Shown here: positions 48,476-60,099 of the stretch, in pieces | Numbering within the stretch: position 1 is the stretch's first letter | Layout of the letters: each line of letters opens with the position of its first letter | Assembly (NCBI GenBank): GCA_037903475.1 | Contig: JBAJFG010000088.1 | Span: forward strand, 1-64,000 | DNA from: Ancylostoma caninum | Taxonomy: Eukaryota > Nematoda > Chromadorea > Rhabditida > Ancylostomatidae | Reading direction: 5' to 3' | Length of the DNA stretch: 64,000 bases | Notes under the pieces: generated by a model | What the model was told of the DNA's origin: nothing | Databases searched by the model: none | Seen by the model: only the letters and a program-made list of their open reading frames with translations | Translations under genes and position numbers: made by a program

Positions 48476-49164
48476 ATGGTGATGATGTCGCGGTGCGATT
48501 CTGCCTAGTAATTTTCGCATTCTTCTGTCGGATCATATGAATGTACGTTACAAATCGCATTGAACATGATTGTTCTACTTTTTTATGTTTTTCATGGTGG
48601 GGGGGGGGGACAGAATCGCGATTGCGACGCGATAGGTATTGACCAACAATCGCGGCGATTACATCACTGATCGCGGTCTTGACGATAAATCTCGTAGCAG
48701 TGCCACAACCGTTTTCTAATGGCCCCTTTCTCTATTTCCATGGCCCCGTTCCCGAGAAAAATCTTTGAATTTTCATCGCCTAACATGGCTTGACCTAGTT
48801 TGCAGCGATATTTGCAGCACATTGGCAAGAGTTGCTGCTGTCAGGGTGACTTATTGGTTCCAGTGATACTAACTGCTTGGTGTTCCCACGGACTCAATGG
48901 TATTAAACATAGAATGATGTCCTGAACTTGGCGAATCTTGTAGAACTGTAGCCCTTGTGTTCGCTTCGGACACGTGGGACACAATTTTCAAAAGTACATG
49001 TGAATCCCAGCGCAGTGAAGTAGTCCATGAGGTCAGGGAAAGGTCACTGTAACTGAAATCAGTTCGGACCATTATTTTTTGAGGAGTATCACTCCAGCAG
49101 CAGTGCTAGCCACATGGATCACAGTGGACCCGCCGATACGCGCCGCACCACTTTCTGTGCGCCA

Positions 49165-49452
49165 CTCTGATTGTCTGCGTCTCCTCACTTTTTTCATTCC
49201 ATCATTTCCGTATTCAGACCTGTCCAAACAGGTGATGCGGCACGTGTGAGCGGTTGCATTCTGCTGGATTCTCCTGCTGCAATAAACTCGCACAGTACGT
49301 AGTACGCATAACAGCCCCTCCTAAACAGCCCTCTGATTGTCTGCGTCTCCTCACTTTTTTCATTCGCAACCAATCGATGAGCTGCCTGTTTAGACCTGTC
49401 CAAACAGGTTATGCGGCACGTGTGAGCGGCTCCAGTCTGCTGGATTCTCCTG
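49165..49452. repeat. two-copy tandem duplication (~115-120 bp units)
   Basis: Copy 1 (49165-49276) and copy 2 (49331-49452) share CTCTGATTGTCTGCGTCTCC, GACCTGTCCAAACAGGT (itself a hairpin), GCGGCACGTGTGAGCGG and CTGGATTCTCCTG, with a ~10-bp indel between them. The two - strand frames through it encode nearly the same peptide (HTCRITCLDRS), but no splice or start evidence supports coding. Confidence 0.85.
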
Positions 49453-49860
49453 TATTTTTTATTCTGAGAGTTCACAAATAACTGAGTATAAAGATTGGGC
49501 AGGAAAAATCCCTACTTTGCATTATCCCAGACGTTTCTGTCCATGGAAAATCTTTGAAAAATTTTCCGGGAAGAACAGTTGAATTTCTGCCATGAATGGA
49601 ATGCGCTTTGGCGTTATATCCAGCTGAATCCAACTGAAATTTGATGCTCAGCCTAAAAGCATTTCTAGCGTTTTTCTGGCATTTTCTGTGGACTACGCTC
49701 GGCGAAATCCACATCCATTCCCCGGCGGCTTGACTCTGCGCCTTATTGTTTCTGCGGTTAGCTGCAGTGAGAACAGATTTTCATCTAACGACACGCCATA
49801 TTTCATCTGCCACTGAACTCATCCATATCCTGGCGCTGCCTGGACAACATGTACGTATGT

Positions 49861-49934
49861 AGCCCCGTGGGTGCTATAAGGTGTATGTACGTGCTTGAAT
49901 TGCTGTGTCAACGACTTATAGCACCCACGGGGCT
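49861..49934. repeat. perfect 20-bp-arm hairpin
   Basis: AGCCCCGTGGGTGCTATAAG (49861-49880) and its exact complement at 49915-49934, with a 34-nt loop. Flanked and partly filled by TACGTATGT/TATGTACGT words. Could be the folded remnant of a small inverted-repeat element or a structured-RNA candidate. Confidence 0.95.
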
Positions 49935-51545
49935 GCGAGCAGAACTCGTCCACTGCTCTTGCACATGACCTGAGAGAATTCCACGCTTTGCAAGTATTTT
50001 CATCGCTCTTTGCGGGAGGTGTTTATACTTTTGTCGCGTAGTGTTTCATTTTCCATGGTGGTGACAGCTGCCCGGCGGTCTCCATGGCTCTACCGGTCAT
50101 CCCCGGTTTTACAATCTGGAGACGAGCTCAAAACACATTTGTTTTTCACCTGCCTACCCTCTAAACCACTGCGTTCAACCCCGTGCTACTGCTATAGCTG
50201 GGAGATGGCAGAGGGTTGAAGGATTTCCTCGTTTTTATTCCACTTTTTTTTCTTTTTTTCATGCACTGCGTCAATGTGTAAAAAAGGCGGCTCAGCCGTT
50301 ATTAGTGGATTTCCCTTCAAGGTAAAAGGACATGTCGATGCTTACTCCACTGAGATGTAGGCAGTTTTCTTATGGCAGAATCCTTGAATTTCCTTCCTTT
50401 GATCATATTTTTTTTTACTTCACATCGACATTTACTTAATCTCTGCCACACTATTGGTTAGTAGGGATAAACTCCTCCCATTTTCTCCTTCTTTTTCTAT
50501 TCCATTTATTTGTGTTCTTTTTGTGGAGAGTGCATAAACAGTGTAAATACTTTCTTTAGGACACCACATGGGGCAGAGCAGATGGCTTGGCATGTAGTTG
50601 TGTAATTTTTCTTACGAGAATTTGCGTACTTTTCGTCACTGTTTTTGTCGTTCGCTCATAACAACATATTACTGCAAGTCACACAGGAAATAATTTGCAG
50701 CTATTTATTGCATTCTAGCTTATGTCCAGCATAGGTCTGAGGCCAGCAGGTTATTTCTCTCTCTCTCTCTTTCTTCCTTTCTCTCTCTCCCTCTCTCAAT
50801 AGTACAGCGCTACTATAATCTGATCAGGATATTGTGTTATGTACATCTAGACAAATTGATCACCTCATTTTTCAAAGTTTTTACTCATTTTTTCCTTTTT
50901 TTTTGTTTTTTGTGCTTATCGCAAAGTAAATTGAGCTATATAACTCTACTATATATAATTTTTTAATAACTACACTACTATAAGTAAAGGCGAACTATAT
51001 ATGTAACTGACAGCTCTTATTGGTGATTTTTAATTTTTTGTGCATATACATATTACATATAAATGTATTTTACATGTGTACTATTCTACAATAAACTGCA
51101 TATACTATGCTATTATCTAACTATTATAGTTTAGTACTATGGGTTCAAATAAACTGCATAATTATGTAAACAATCATCCTCAATATTAATTTTCAACTTC
51201 TTGTACTACATATTACATAAATATTTTACATACTACATATTATTCTACGCTACAATCCTACTATATATAATTATTAGTATTATGCTACCTGGAGATAACC
51301 AAGAACTAGCTACATTAAACGTTAACTTTTGTTTTTTTTTGGCTATAAACATATAATAGTATCCATAATATTGTGTTATAATCTGCACTCTCTCAGATAT
51401 ACTACATGTTATACAAGTAATTTCTCGTACTATACACTAGTATTTTACTATATTACCACATATTTTATTATTTCACACTTTTCCTCTTACAGACGGATTT
51501 TTTGCATTTTTAGCGGCGGCGAATATAAAAAGTCTGCATTCACGG
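49935..51545. other. noncoding; CT-rich and TA-rich tracts
   Basis: CTCTCT tract at 50755-50799; very AT-rich sequence with many TACTATA/TATATA words at 50930-51480. No exon recognised. Confidence 0.5.
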
Positions 51546-51764
51546 TCACAGCGCCAATGACAAAAGGACTGAAAAGAAAATAAAAAGTTGCTCTCTCTTG
51601 AGGACATTTTTTCGCACATTTTTATCGACCACATTCCCGTCTTTTTCCTGTTTCGAAATGAGGGCTGAAGTCTGAGTGGAATAAAAGTGGACCGGGGTGT
51701 CTCCAGAATTTTCTTGGCCAGGCAAACTTTTCGTCGTCACAAGCCCACAATGTGCGTTGTTACC
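51546..51764 (-). CDS. candidate terminal exon, unknown protein
   Basis: After acceptor GCTGTTTTTAG (51765-51775) the - frame is open for 72 codons to TGA, phase 0. About 65% of codons start with a purine against ~52% at position 3. The peptide is polar (GNNAHCGLVTTKS through NVVDKNVRKNVLKREQ) and ends in a hydrophobic 13-residue tail (FIFFSVLLSLAL), reminiscent of a GPI-anchor signal or a tail anchor. No family recognised. Confidence 0.35.
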   Translation of the reverse strand, partial: GNNAHCGLVTTKSLPGQENSGDTPVHFYSTQTSALISKQEKDGNVVDKNVRKNVLKREQLFIFFSVLLSLAL

Positions 51765-53759
51765 CTAAAAACAGCGAATGAGACTGGATCAATTAAAACC
51801 ACGCCCACTTGGATAAATACCTCGCGGAATGATGTAGTGATGCCGGCGGTGGTTTGTCCAGTGTTTCAGATGCTGTTAGTTTCCTGAACAATCCTTTTAA
51901 ATAATTAGACTATTATTTGATTTTGCTAATATTATCGTATCATTTGTGTCCTAGTACATATTTAACCTTAGAAAGTGCGCCTTGGCATGAAAATCACCAC
52001 TAAATACGATTTGTAGTGAAGCCACGCCCACTGTACCGAACACATCCACTGGGTGCCAATATTTACTTATTCAAAATAATGTAAAGTATTAGTATAAGAC
52101 TATTCATTCGCTCACTCGTTCAATTCTGCTTGTCTTGTTTGCGCTGAAATCTCGTCCACTAGCCTTTTTCACTAGAAAATCGCCCGGTAGGCGTGGTCAA
52201 CTCCTCATTTCTCTCATGGCTTGTCCATGACGAATTCCATTTTATTTCATTTCATTTTCATCTTTCGTCTAAAAACAGTATTAATTCAGTATGAAATTGC
52301 TCTCATTGGCTCTGCAGTTCTGTAGGGAAGAGATTTTCCGAAAACTATGCGCATGTTTTCTGAAATTTCCATTATGGGCGTGGCCTTCTTCCCACTCTGA
52401 GTTCATCTTTAAAAAATCAGTGGGATTTAAGGGGACATTGAGATTTCTTTAGATTTCTTGAAAAATCTACTGCTTTCAGTGCATGTACTTTCCTTGACCT
52501 TCGTGGCTCCGTGGCCTCTCTGGTCCAGAAGAAATGAACTTTTGGGAAAATTTCGAGAATTTCCCCCGCATTTCTCACGTCCTCACCTTATTGAACTCTG
52601 GACATCTGAACTTTTTCCCATTTCGCACACAATTCCCATGTTAATCGCCATGTTTCCGGCAACTTTCTCTTGCCTCTGGGGAATGCGGCCGTTTACCGTG
52701 CTTTTTCTTGCACCATTACCCACAGTGAATGTTTTCAATTTTCTCTAGGTCCGCGGCGGCGGCGGCGTAATTGCCGCGGCTCTCACCTTTTTGTTCACGT
52801 TCGGCAGGCAGGCATTTCAGCTGAAAAGCTTAATTGCGTCATGAAATATTCAAAGATAATTGCCGCTCCTTGACTAACTTCGACTAGTTTTGTTTCCGCT
52901 TGCTGCGAGGAGTCAGGGGTTGTGTTGACTTTAAGGGAGGAATCGGGGAGTTTTCACGGAAAATCGCGGGTTTTCGCTGTATTCCGGTGTTTCCGTCGTT
53001 TCGATCTTTTCCCAAAGGGGATGCTATAATCAGCATTCTCTTGGTGTTTTAAAATTGCTCACCGTTCTCACCTCTCACGTTTTGTTCCATAATTTTTCTA
53101 CTGGATTTAGGAAGAAGATGGCAAATTTTCCTGGGATTTTTCTGCTGTTCTCTTTTTGATGCTTCTCAGTAATGCTTCCTAGATTGGCAATCTTTCCTTG
53201 ATTCTGCGTTGTCGATCTCTGGGATCTCTTATTTTTGTTTTTATTGTTATCCGTGAATATTTTCCCCGGAAATCTGAACGGAACTTGCTGTAAACTAAGC
53301 AAAAGGCATAGTTCAGAGGGAGCGGGCTGCTTCCCGGGCTGGTTAGCCAGTTTTAGGGTGTGCTCAATTGAAAAGATGACGTTTCTGTGCTCGCTCCTCC
53401 TTAACTCCTTGTCTTAATAGTAATTTTCCTTGTTTTTCATAAGTAATTCTCAGCATTAATCAAATTTCCTGGCCCAATTTCCTGGCTGACCACGCCCCCT
53501 TTTTCCACTCCTCCTTACAGAAAAATTTCTGCGCTTGCCACTGCCATCCATCCATACTTCCCGAAATAATTTTCTCGTTTTATTTCGACGAAAATTTTGC
53601 TTCTTTCTACTTCTTTTCTTTCCAGTATCCATTGGTTATCCCATCCTCAAATTTACCAGGTTTTTAATCATTTTATACCTAGGACCGAACAAAGATGAAA
53701 CAGTTCATCTAATTCAGTTGATAATTTGAAAGCCGAGTCGAGAAATCCAGAAGCGTTAT
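51765..53759. other. noncoding with clustered CCACGCCC words
   Basis: CCACGCCC or its complement occurs at 51799, 52022, 52188, 52376 and 53490 (one more at 46237; weaker CCGCCC at 59570). Such words are common in nematode intergenic and intronic DNA and can bind KLF/Sp-type factors. A GCGGCGGCGG block lies at 52752-52780. Confidence 0.45.
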
Positions 53760-53858
53760 GCATCACTGAGATTACCCAGGGTAACATGCTAACTGCACCA
53801 AATCTAACACAGTAAATTGGGGGCGTTAACAAAGTTACCTTGGGTAAACTCATTGGTC
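53760..53858. mobile_element. MITE, GATTACCCAGGG family, copy 5
   Basis: GCATCACTGAGATTACCCAG on the left faces AAAGTTACCTTGGGTAAACTC on the right. Inner arms are diverged (AACATGCTAAC / GGGCGTTAAC). A further, heavily eroded relative (GGGTAATCTC ... GGTAATCTCG) follows at 53946-54090. Confidence 0.75.
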
Positions 53859-54099
53859 CATGTCGGCTCAGAATATTCGGGGAGAAAAAGACCTTACAGC
53901 CCTCTTTATCTCTCTTTCAGGGTCAGCGTGAATTGATGGAATTGATGGGTAATCTCATATCTACGGATATGATCATCCACGGGTGGAAGCTAGGTATAGA
54001 CAACGTTACCTTTGGATAAACATGTTTATAGACATCAGTTAAAGAGTAAATTTTAGTATTGTTACACGGTTACCAGTTGGTAATCTCGAAGGTCTCTTA

Positions 54100-56373
54100 A
54101 TTTTCTCATGGGTTTTGATAGCTCCGTAATGTTACCGGTAGTCAGTCCTACTTTCCTTGTTTGGTGCAATTTTTGGGAATTCAAGCGATGATATACCTGC
54201 ATATATTCTCTCTTCAGTTTGTTAGTTGTTATGTCGTTGGGAAGTGCATCAACGTTCAATTATATCTATAGTAGTAGTTGTAGTAGTTATTGTCCATGTG
54301 TCTTTGACTTCCTGGATATCACTTCAGCTGACCAAACTTTGGAGGGGGGTAATAGCTCATAGTTACCCAGAATATCTTTCAAAATTGAACGTCATAGTTA
54401 TACTTCTTCTCGATTTTCTTCAGCTTATTTTTCTGTCCTGGAAAGTCATGACAACTCGTCCTGTCAGTACGTTACTTAGGAACCACAGGGTTTTAATATT
54501 GATCTATGGTTCATATTCTGATTTTTATTAATGAGCAGATGGTCGATTAGGAATAATGGGAGGATTTGCAAAAAATGCTGATCAGTTCAGTTCTGTCATT
54601 GCCAATTTACATTGTAAAGGGTCATGTGATATATTAATGATTATATCGAAATAAACTAGTATAATACGTTAGATTTAGTAGGATAAGAGGGTGATAAAAT
54701 GGATAAATCCTGGTAAATCCTGGCCAATAGCTGTGTTACACTTTTTTCTTCTAATATCCAGGTTTCAACGGATTCAAAATCGAATATTCGAATATTAACG
54801 CTGTTAACACCTCATGCTATTGGATCTCCACGGCTATGCCTATTCCCGCCTACAATTTACCCACTTCTTCCCGGGCAGTTTCCACTCAAAATCGCAGCCA
54901 TGGCTATGGCTTTTCTTATGTATTTCATAGCCCATTTAATCAACTCCGAGCCCACGGCAGTTAAGGAGCTAGTGGAGTGAGTGGGCAGTGGCTCACTTCC
55001 TGATTGACTTCCCTTGGCCAAAACCTCACTCACTCAATGCTTTGTTTTTCACCGACCGACGCCGAATGCTAGTGGTAGTGCTCTTACTCGGCGGCCTATC
55101 GATGTAATTGGCCAGTGCTTTAACCTAGCCGGAGGGTAAGCGCGTCTCTGGGATTCTGGGATTCGTGGAATTCCAAGGGAGTTCTTGGATTTTTAGACAT
55201 TAATCCATGCATTATTCCCGTGCGAAATGATCTTCCATTTTTCCATGTGCACGTGCACTTCGCACGTATACATAGTAATGGTTAATTATTTCGTTAATTT
55301 TTGAATTTGCACCCCTGTATTTCTGGATTTTTGAGTGCGGTTTCTGTTTTGTTCTGGATATCTGGCTGTCATATGATTATTTATTTACGTACTTGTTTAT
55401 AGTCTTCCCCAGGCATCATGGACAATTGTCTCCAATCAATTACCTGCCAGAAATTTAAAATTCCAAGTTTTCTTTCGGTTGAACGCTATCCTGGAAATTA
55501 AACTGATCTCCATGAGTCCTCTGAATATTCGAACTTCCCATTCATTCGAAATTCGACTCATTCGATTGACTGCTCCTTAAAACTTGGTTCGATTTTATCG
55601 AGTACACCTTTACCACAAGAAAAAAAAAACTAAACCAGATGGCATTTCTGAAATAATTTTTTTTCCGGATTTTTCATTGAAAAATTTGGTCTTTTTAGGA
55701 TAGGGGTTTCGTAAATTAGGGAGGGACACTATTTTCGGAGTTCTTGGTCACATGGCAATATTTTATGACACAGTATACGATACGCTGGATATGTAGATGA
55801 GTAAATAGTGAGGACAGCGTTGTCTAAGGTGTCACCCAACACCGTTTGCCCTCACGGATCCCATCACCACTTTTTCCTGAATGGGAACCACATCCCGAGT
55901 TTGTTTTACCTTTTCTCACACAGAAATTGAACACTGTCACCGGAACTGGCTACCCTTATGGTGATTTAGTTGTTCTCCCAGTTTGATATTAGACAGTAAT
56001 TACTTCTTGTAACCATATTTTGTATTTCTGGCTCCAGGAAGGATTCATGGAAACTTCCTGCGTTCCCAGCGTCCACCTAGAGGTCATGTAATTCATGTGC
56101 ATATGTATTAATTCTTAAGAATTCCGGTGATAATTGAATTCTAGTGCTGGGTTCGTGGTTATCACCTCGAACTTATTTTTATTGTAGTTTCACTTTATAT
56201 GATTGCATTATCCTTAATGTACACTGTTCAAGAGGGAAAAACCTCTGAAAATACACATGTAGTGGAAAAACAGGCGGATTTCCTGTTTGAAAGAGGAATT
56301 CTGGATGAGCTTTGGAGGCACTTCCTTATTCCAAAGGTTCAAAATCAGTCACCTGGAATTTTCAAAGGGTTTC
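54100..56373. other. noncoding, no gene recognised
   Basis: No recognisable domain or splice-supported exon. A degraded tRNA/SINE-like stretch (CCTAGCCGGAGGGTAAGCGCG) occurs at about 55126 but lacks a B box. Confidence 0.45.
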
Positions 56374-56605
56374 TCATAATTTTTTCATCGAACTGCTGGT
56401 CGAACTTTGCGTTTGTCGTGAAAGGCGTGGATATTTACCGTCATCCACATTTTCAACACCGCATGCCTCACCGACTCTAAAGTATAAACGCTGTTGACAC
56501 GCCGAGCGTTTTTTGCCAATCGCCGCCAACGCGACTTCGCGGCTCCGCCGGAAAAACCCCCGCCCGCCGCACGTTATCGGCCCCGCGATACTTGCATTTT
56601 CACCC

Positions 56606-56806
56606 TTAGTCGGCCAGTCGGATGTCAACTCCGAGCTCGCGACTCGTGTACCTCAAACCTCCGGCCAGTATGCCCTCAGGGGATTGTCTGTGAAGCGGTT
56701 CAAAGGTCGATTGGGGCGCGGTATCCGCCGCCGCGCGGCCGCTGCCGTCGCCGCTCGGATGTGCGTTGGCGCCGGCGGCTGGGGCTCGATCTGTTTGCAT
56801 TGACAT
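56606..56806 (-). CDS. candidate first exon in a GC-rich block
   Basis: ATG at 56806 (second in-frame ATG at 56800) opens a - frame in the most CpG-rich block of the window (56500-56860). Purine-first codons are 64% against 44% at position 3, a clear contrast, while the longer + frame (56494-57045) has only 40%. The peptide is Ala/Gly/Ser/Asp-rich and disordered (starts MSMQTDRAPAAGANAHPSGD), then HRQSPEGILAGG, typical of N-termini of regulatory proteins. Possible donors are TTGAG|GTACAC at about 56656 or CGGAG|GTTTGA. A second open - frame (56374-56628) continues downstream. No domain is identified. Confidence 0.35.
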   Translation of the reverse strand: MSMQTDRAPAAGANAHPSGDGSGRAAADTAPQSTFEPLHRQSPEGILAGGLRYTSRELGVDIRLAD

Positions 56807-56859
56807 CAATGCTGGCCGCGTACTCTCGAATTTCGCTGGATATGAGGTGGAGAAGTGTA

Positions 56860-58125
56860 GGTTCGTCGATTTCTGGACGAGTTCTGGGTGAATACCGACG
56901 TTTAGCGGCTCTTTATTCGTTTTTAATGCTGCTAATTGAGATTTATGCTTCTGTTTATGTCAGTATTCGCTATTTAGAGGTTGTATATAACAGTTTTGCG
57001 TTGACTCTGACGTGTTTTCCAACAGAAATAACTAGAAAACAGTAATGAGAAATTTTCCGAGGTGATTGGGCCAGATTGCTGACAGTTTTGTCATTTTCAG
57101 AGATCTCCTTCTCAATCGTTTTACTCTTCCAATTCTTTCATTGCTCTAATTATAGTGCTCATCTCTTCTATTCTCATATTTTATTATGTTTTTTACTATT
57201 CTAACTTCGCAGTTCATAGCTTTTCTGCCAATTCGTACTAATTTTTTTCGCTAAATTCACTAGTTAGTTCCTTAATTTTTTTCTTTTCTGGCGGAAGATC
57301 CTTACCACCATAGGCCACCGCCCGTCCTTCTGGTTTTCTGCTGCGATTCTACTGATGTTTTGCTGTTGTTCTTGCCACCTCTGCTGCTGCTGCTACGGTG
57401 CTTCCTCTAAGCTACTCAGGCTCTATTGTACGCTCAGTCATCTCAGCAGTTGAAGCCTCATGTCATTTCGGCTCCAGTTCCTGGAAAAACGGCCAGGTTG
57501 GGGTGTTGTTGGAGTGTTGTTCGCTTGCGGCTTCAATCACTGGAATGCCTGAATGGCTATCATTTTCCTCCTGGCTTTGTGCTGCCATTTTCCTGATTTT
57601 TTGCTGCTCTGGCACGTTTGACTTTAAATATTCTTTATCAAAGCAGTTTCACTCATTTTTTCGACTTCCTTTCTCACGTTTTTCCCTTCTTCTGTTTATT
57701 TGGAACTACAACAAAAAAATCCAGTTAATTAGCATGTTGTCATAACAAAATAATTGTGTGCATGTTAGCAAATTTTCCAGTACTAAGCCTTGATGAGGAT
57801 TACTTCTTTATAATGTATAAACACCCATTCTCTATGTATCCCATTGTCCTGATCTTTCACCTTGAATATTGGAAATTATTTTTCATAGATTTCGCATAAT
57901 TAGATAGTATCTCTTAAGGATTCTGGAATGGAATATGATAATGGGTTTAATTTCAAATTGATGGATTTTGGTGTATTTTTCTTTGGGGGGTGGGGGGGGG
58001 GTGAGTTGCTCCAGAAAAAGAAGCCACAATAATTATTGTTATCAAAATAACCAAGGCGTGAGGGAAACACATTTCCTTCACTTCTTTTCGTTTTTTTTTT
58101 ACCTTTTGTTTCGTTTCTTATTCTA
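56860..58125. other. noncoding, T-rich
   Basis: G6TG10 run at 57985-58001; frames are composition-driven. Confidence 0.45.
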
Positions 58126-58452
58126 CTAATTTTGCTTACTTAATGGTAATTGAAGTCCACAGGGTATTGATGATATGTATGAATGCAAAATTTTCCCGGA
58201 AATAAAGGAAATAATTAATTTTTTTCCTATATAGAGTGCTACGTCGGACCGCCAGTTTCTGTGGGGGAATTCCTCCCGACCGTTTGTTAATACGATCAGA
58301 TTAGTGGTTTGCATCCTCCTCTTTACTTTGTTTACTTTCTTTTTTTTCTCCATAATGGCCTCCTGGAGCTCATTGAACGGTCGTAGTTTTTGGGAAATTT
58401 CCGCCAGCGCCACACTAAACAGAAATTTAGCATTTGTCAATGAGGCTCCCAT
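58126..58452 (-). CDS. candidate ATG-starting exon
   Basis: ATG at 58452 opens 108 codons with ~65% purine-first codons. The first 35 residues (MGASLTNAKFLFSVALAEIS, then QKLRPFNELQEAIME) look like amphipathic helix; a GTAAAC donor after a Lys run could end the exon there. The third position is also purine-rich in the first half, so the signal is not decisive. Confidence 0.25.
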   Translation of the reverse strand: MGASLTNAKFLFSVALAEISQKLRPFNELQEAIMEKKKKVNKVKRRMQTTNLIVLTNGREEFPHRNWRSDVALYIGKKLIISFISGKILHSYISSIPCGLQLPLSKQN

Positions 58453-59704
58453 GTAATTAGAACCTAATAAGTGAGCTAAATAAGTATGTAAGTAGGCCTC
58501 TGTTGACTTTTTGAGAACACTCTTCGAATCTCGACCTACAAAATTCGATTTCTTTTTCCAGTACCAGATATGGAATGCTCAATTTTGTTTCTCGGAAATT
58601 CTTTGTGGAAAGAACTTCTTTTAAAACCATGCATTCTGTCATTCCTGGAGATTTCACTTCTTATTCACTTGTTGTTTTCGTTCTCCAAGTCTCATCTCTG
58701 CTCCAGGACACGGAGATAAGCTGAATCTCAATTAAACTACTCCAGAAATGGTATACTACTAGCCGCTTCTGCTTTTCGGTCCTCTAGTGCTTTGTAAATA
58801 TCAGGATAATCGTGTTCTGCTGTAGCATTCGGCTCTTATTTTCGCTATCACCAAAAATGCTCCTAAACGAAGACAGGATCAATAATTTTTTTTTATCTTA
58901 TCCATTTATTTAACCTGATTTTCCTCTGTTCTGCACCTTAGAGTCAACATTTTCACCTCATAAGGATCTTACAAGGTCAAGCAACAGCGCTGACTGGCTG
59001 ACTCCTCCCACTCCCACCTCCCCCCAATCACAATATTTACGTACTCCCTCAGAATGGAAGTTTCTCATTTCCTTTTCAGAATTTCTCAAAACTATGAATG
59101 CATTGAATTATTGATGTTCGCATGGTATAATTGATTCAGTTGACTGACTCTTTCCTCATGAACTCGTGGAAAACATGATATGTGCATGAAAATTGCAGCG
59201 ATTTTGCGATATATTTTCGGCAATCGTCACAGAAATTCGGTGCTTGTATCAGAAAACAGAATTTTGCATGATGTTGAATATGCACCGAATAACTGCATAA
59301 GAATAGTATTTATGTAATAATTAATTTGAAAAGGCAAAAAAAAACTTAAGAAACGAATCCATCAATTAAAAAAAATTAAGTCTCAACTGCATTTGGGAAC
59401 GATCATTCAACTCTGAACAGATCGAAAATTTGAAATTCGAAACAAGAATCATGAATGAACAATACAATTTTGATCGAGATAAAAAAGATTTTTTTCTCAA
59501 ATGAATGAAGAAAAAAGCAATTTATCTGCGTTTAAAGCATAACGACTAACTCGTGCAACGTTCAGACTCCGCCCATTTATCCTTTTCTTAAAATTTCAAA
59601 AAGACTCCGCCTATTTTTCCTTCTTTTACCAAATTCCGATGCACTGGTTGAGACACATATGTGGAAGAAAAGATGGGTAGAAATGCCACAGGAAACAAAA
59701 AAGG
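58453..59704. other. noncoding, no gene recognised
   Basis: AT-rich; two CTCCGCC(C/T)ATTT words at 59567 and 59602 form a short direct repeat (ACTCCGCC spaced 35 bp). Confidence 0.45.
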
Positions 59705-59932
59705 GAACTTATATCAGACGCATGCGTTAGTCGCGCGTTAGACGCACGCATCCACCTCGAAAGGGTTTTCCATAAAGAGCGGTGAGCGCGGACTGTAGAC
59801 CACGAATGAGGAATAGCTGCAGCGGCGCTAACGCGTGCGTCTCATTTGCGTCTGCGCTGCGTCAGGGGTGCGTCTACGCCAATGATCGTCTGTCGTACGC
59901 GCGAAAAACACAGGCATCTGGTATAAACTCCC
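59705..59932. mobile_element. MITE-like element, GACGCACGCA family, copy 2
   Basis: Left end AACTTATATCAGACGCATGCG and right end (inward) GAGTTTATACCAGATGCC are inverted repeats. Inside are GTTAGTCGCGCGTTAGACGC, GGGTTTTCCATAAAGAG and GGCGCTAACGCGTGCGTC. This copy best defines the termini of the family. Confidence 0.7.
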
Positions 59933-60099
59933 CTGGTGGATTTGGGTGCGATTTCTATGTCTTCTAGGGTGTTGCAAGACTTCCCAGCAGCATTCTGCCT
60001 CTGTTTCCTCGTCTTTCCAGTCGATCACAGCTCCAGAGCCATTTTTCTGGATTTTGCACGAGTTTCCCGGCGAGGTTTGCACTTTGGCTGCATCACAGA

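Noticed and set aside
49072..49475. Two similar - strand ORFs (HTCRITCLDRS)
   Set aside because: Similarity comes from the tandem DNA duplication; no start, splice or codon bias.
56494..57045. 183-codon Arg-rich + frame
   Set aside because: Only 40% purine-first codons; it is the shadow of a CpG-rich block whose - strand frame has better bias.
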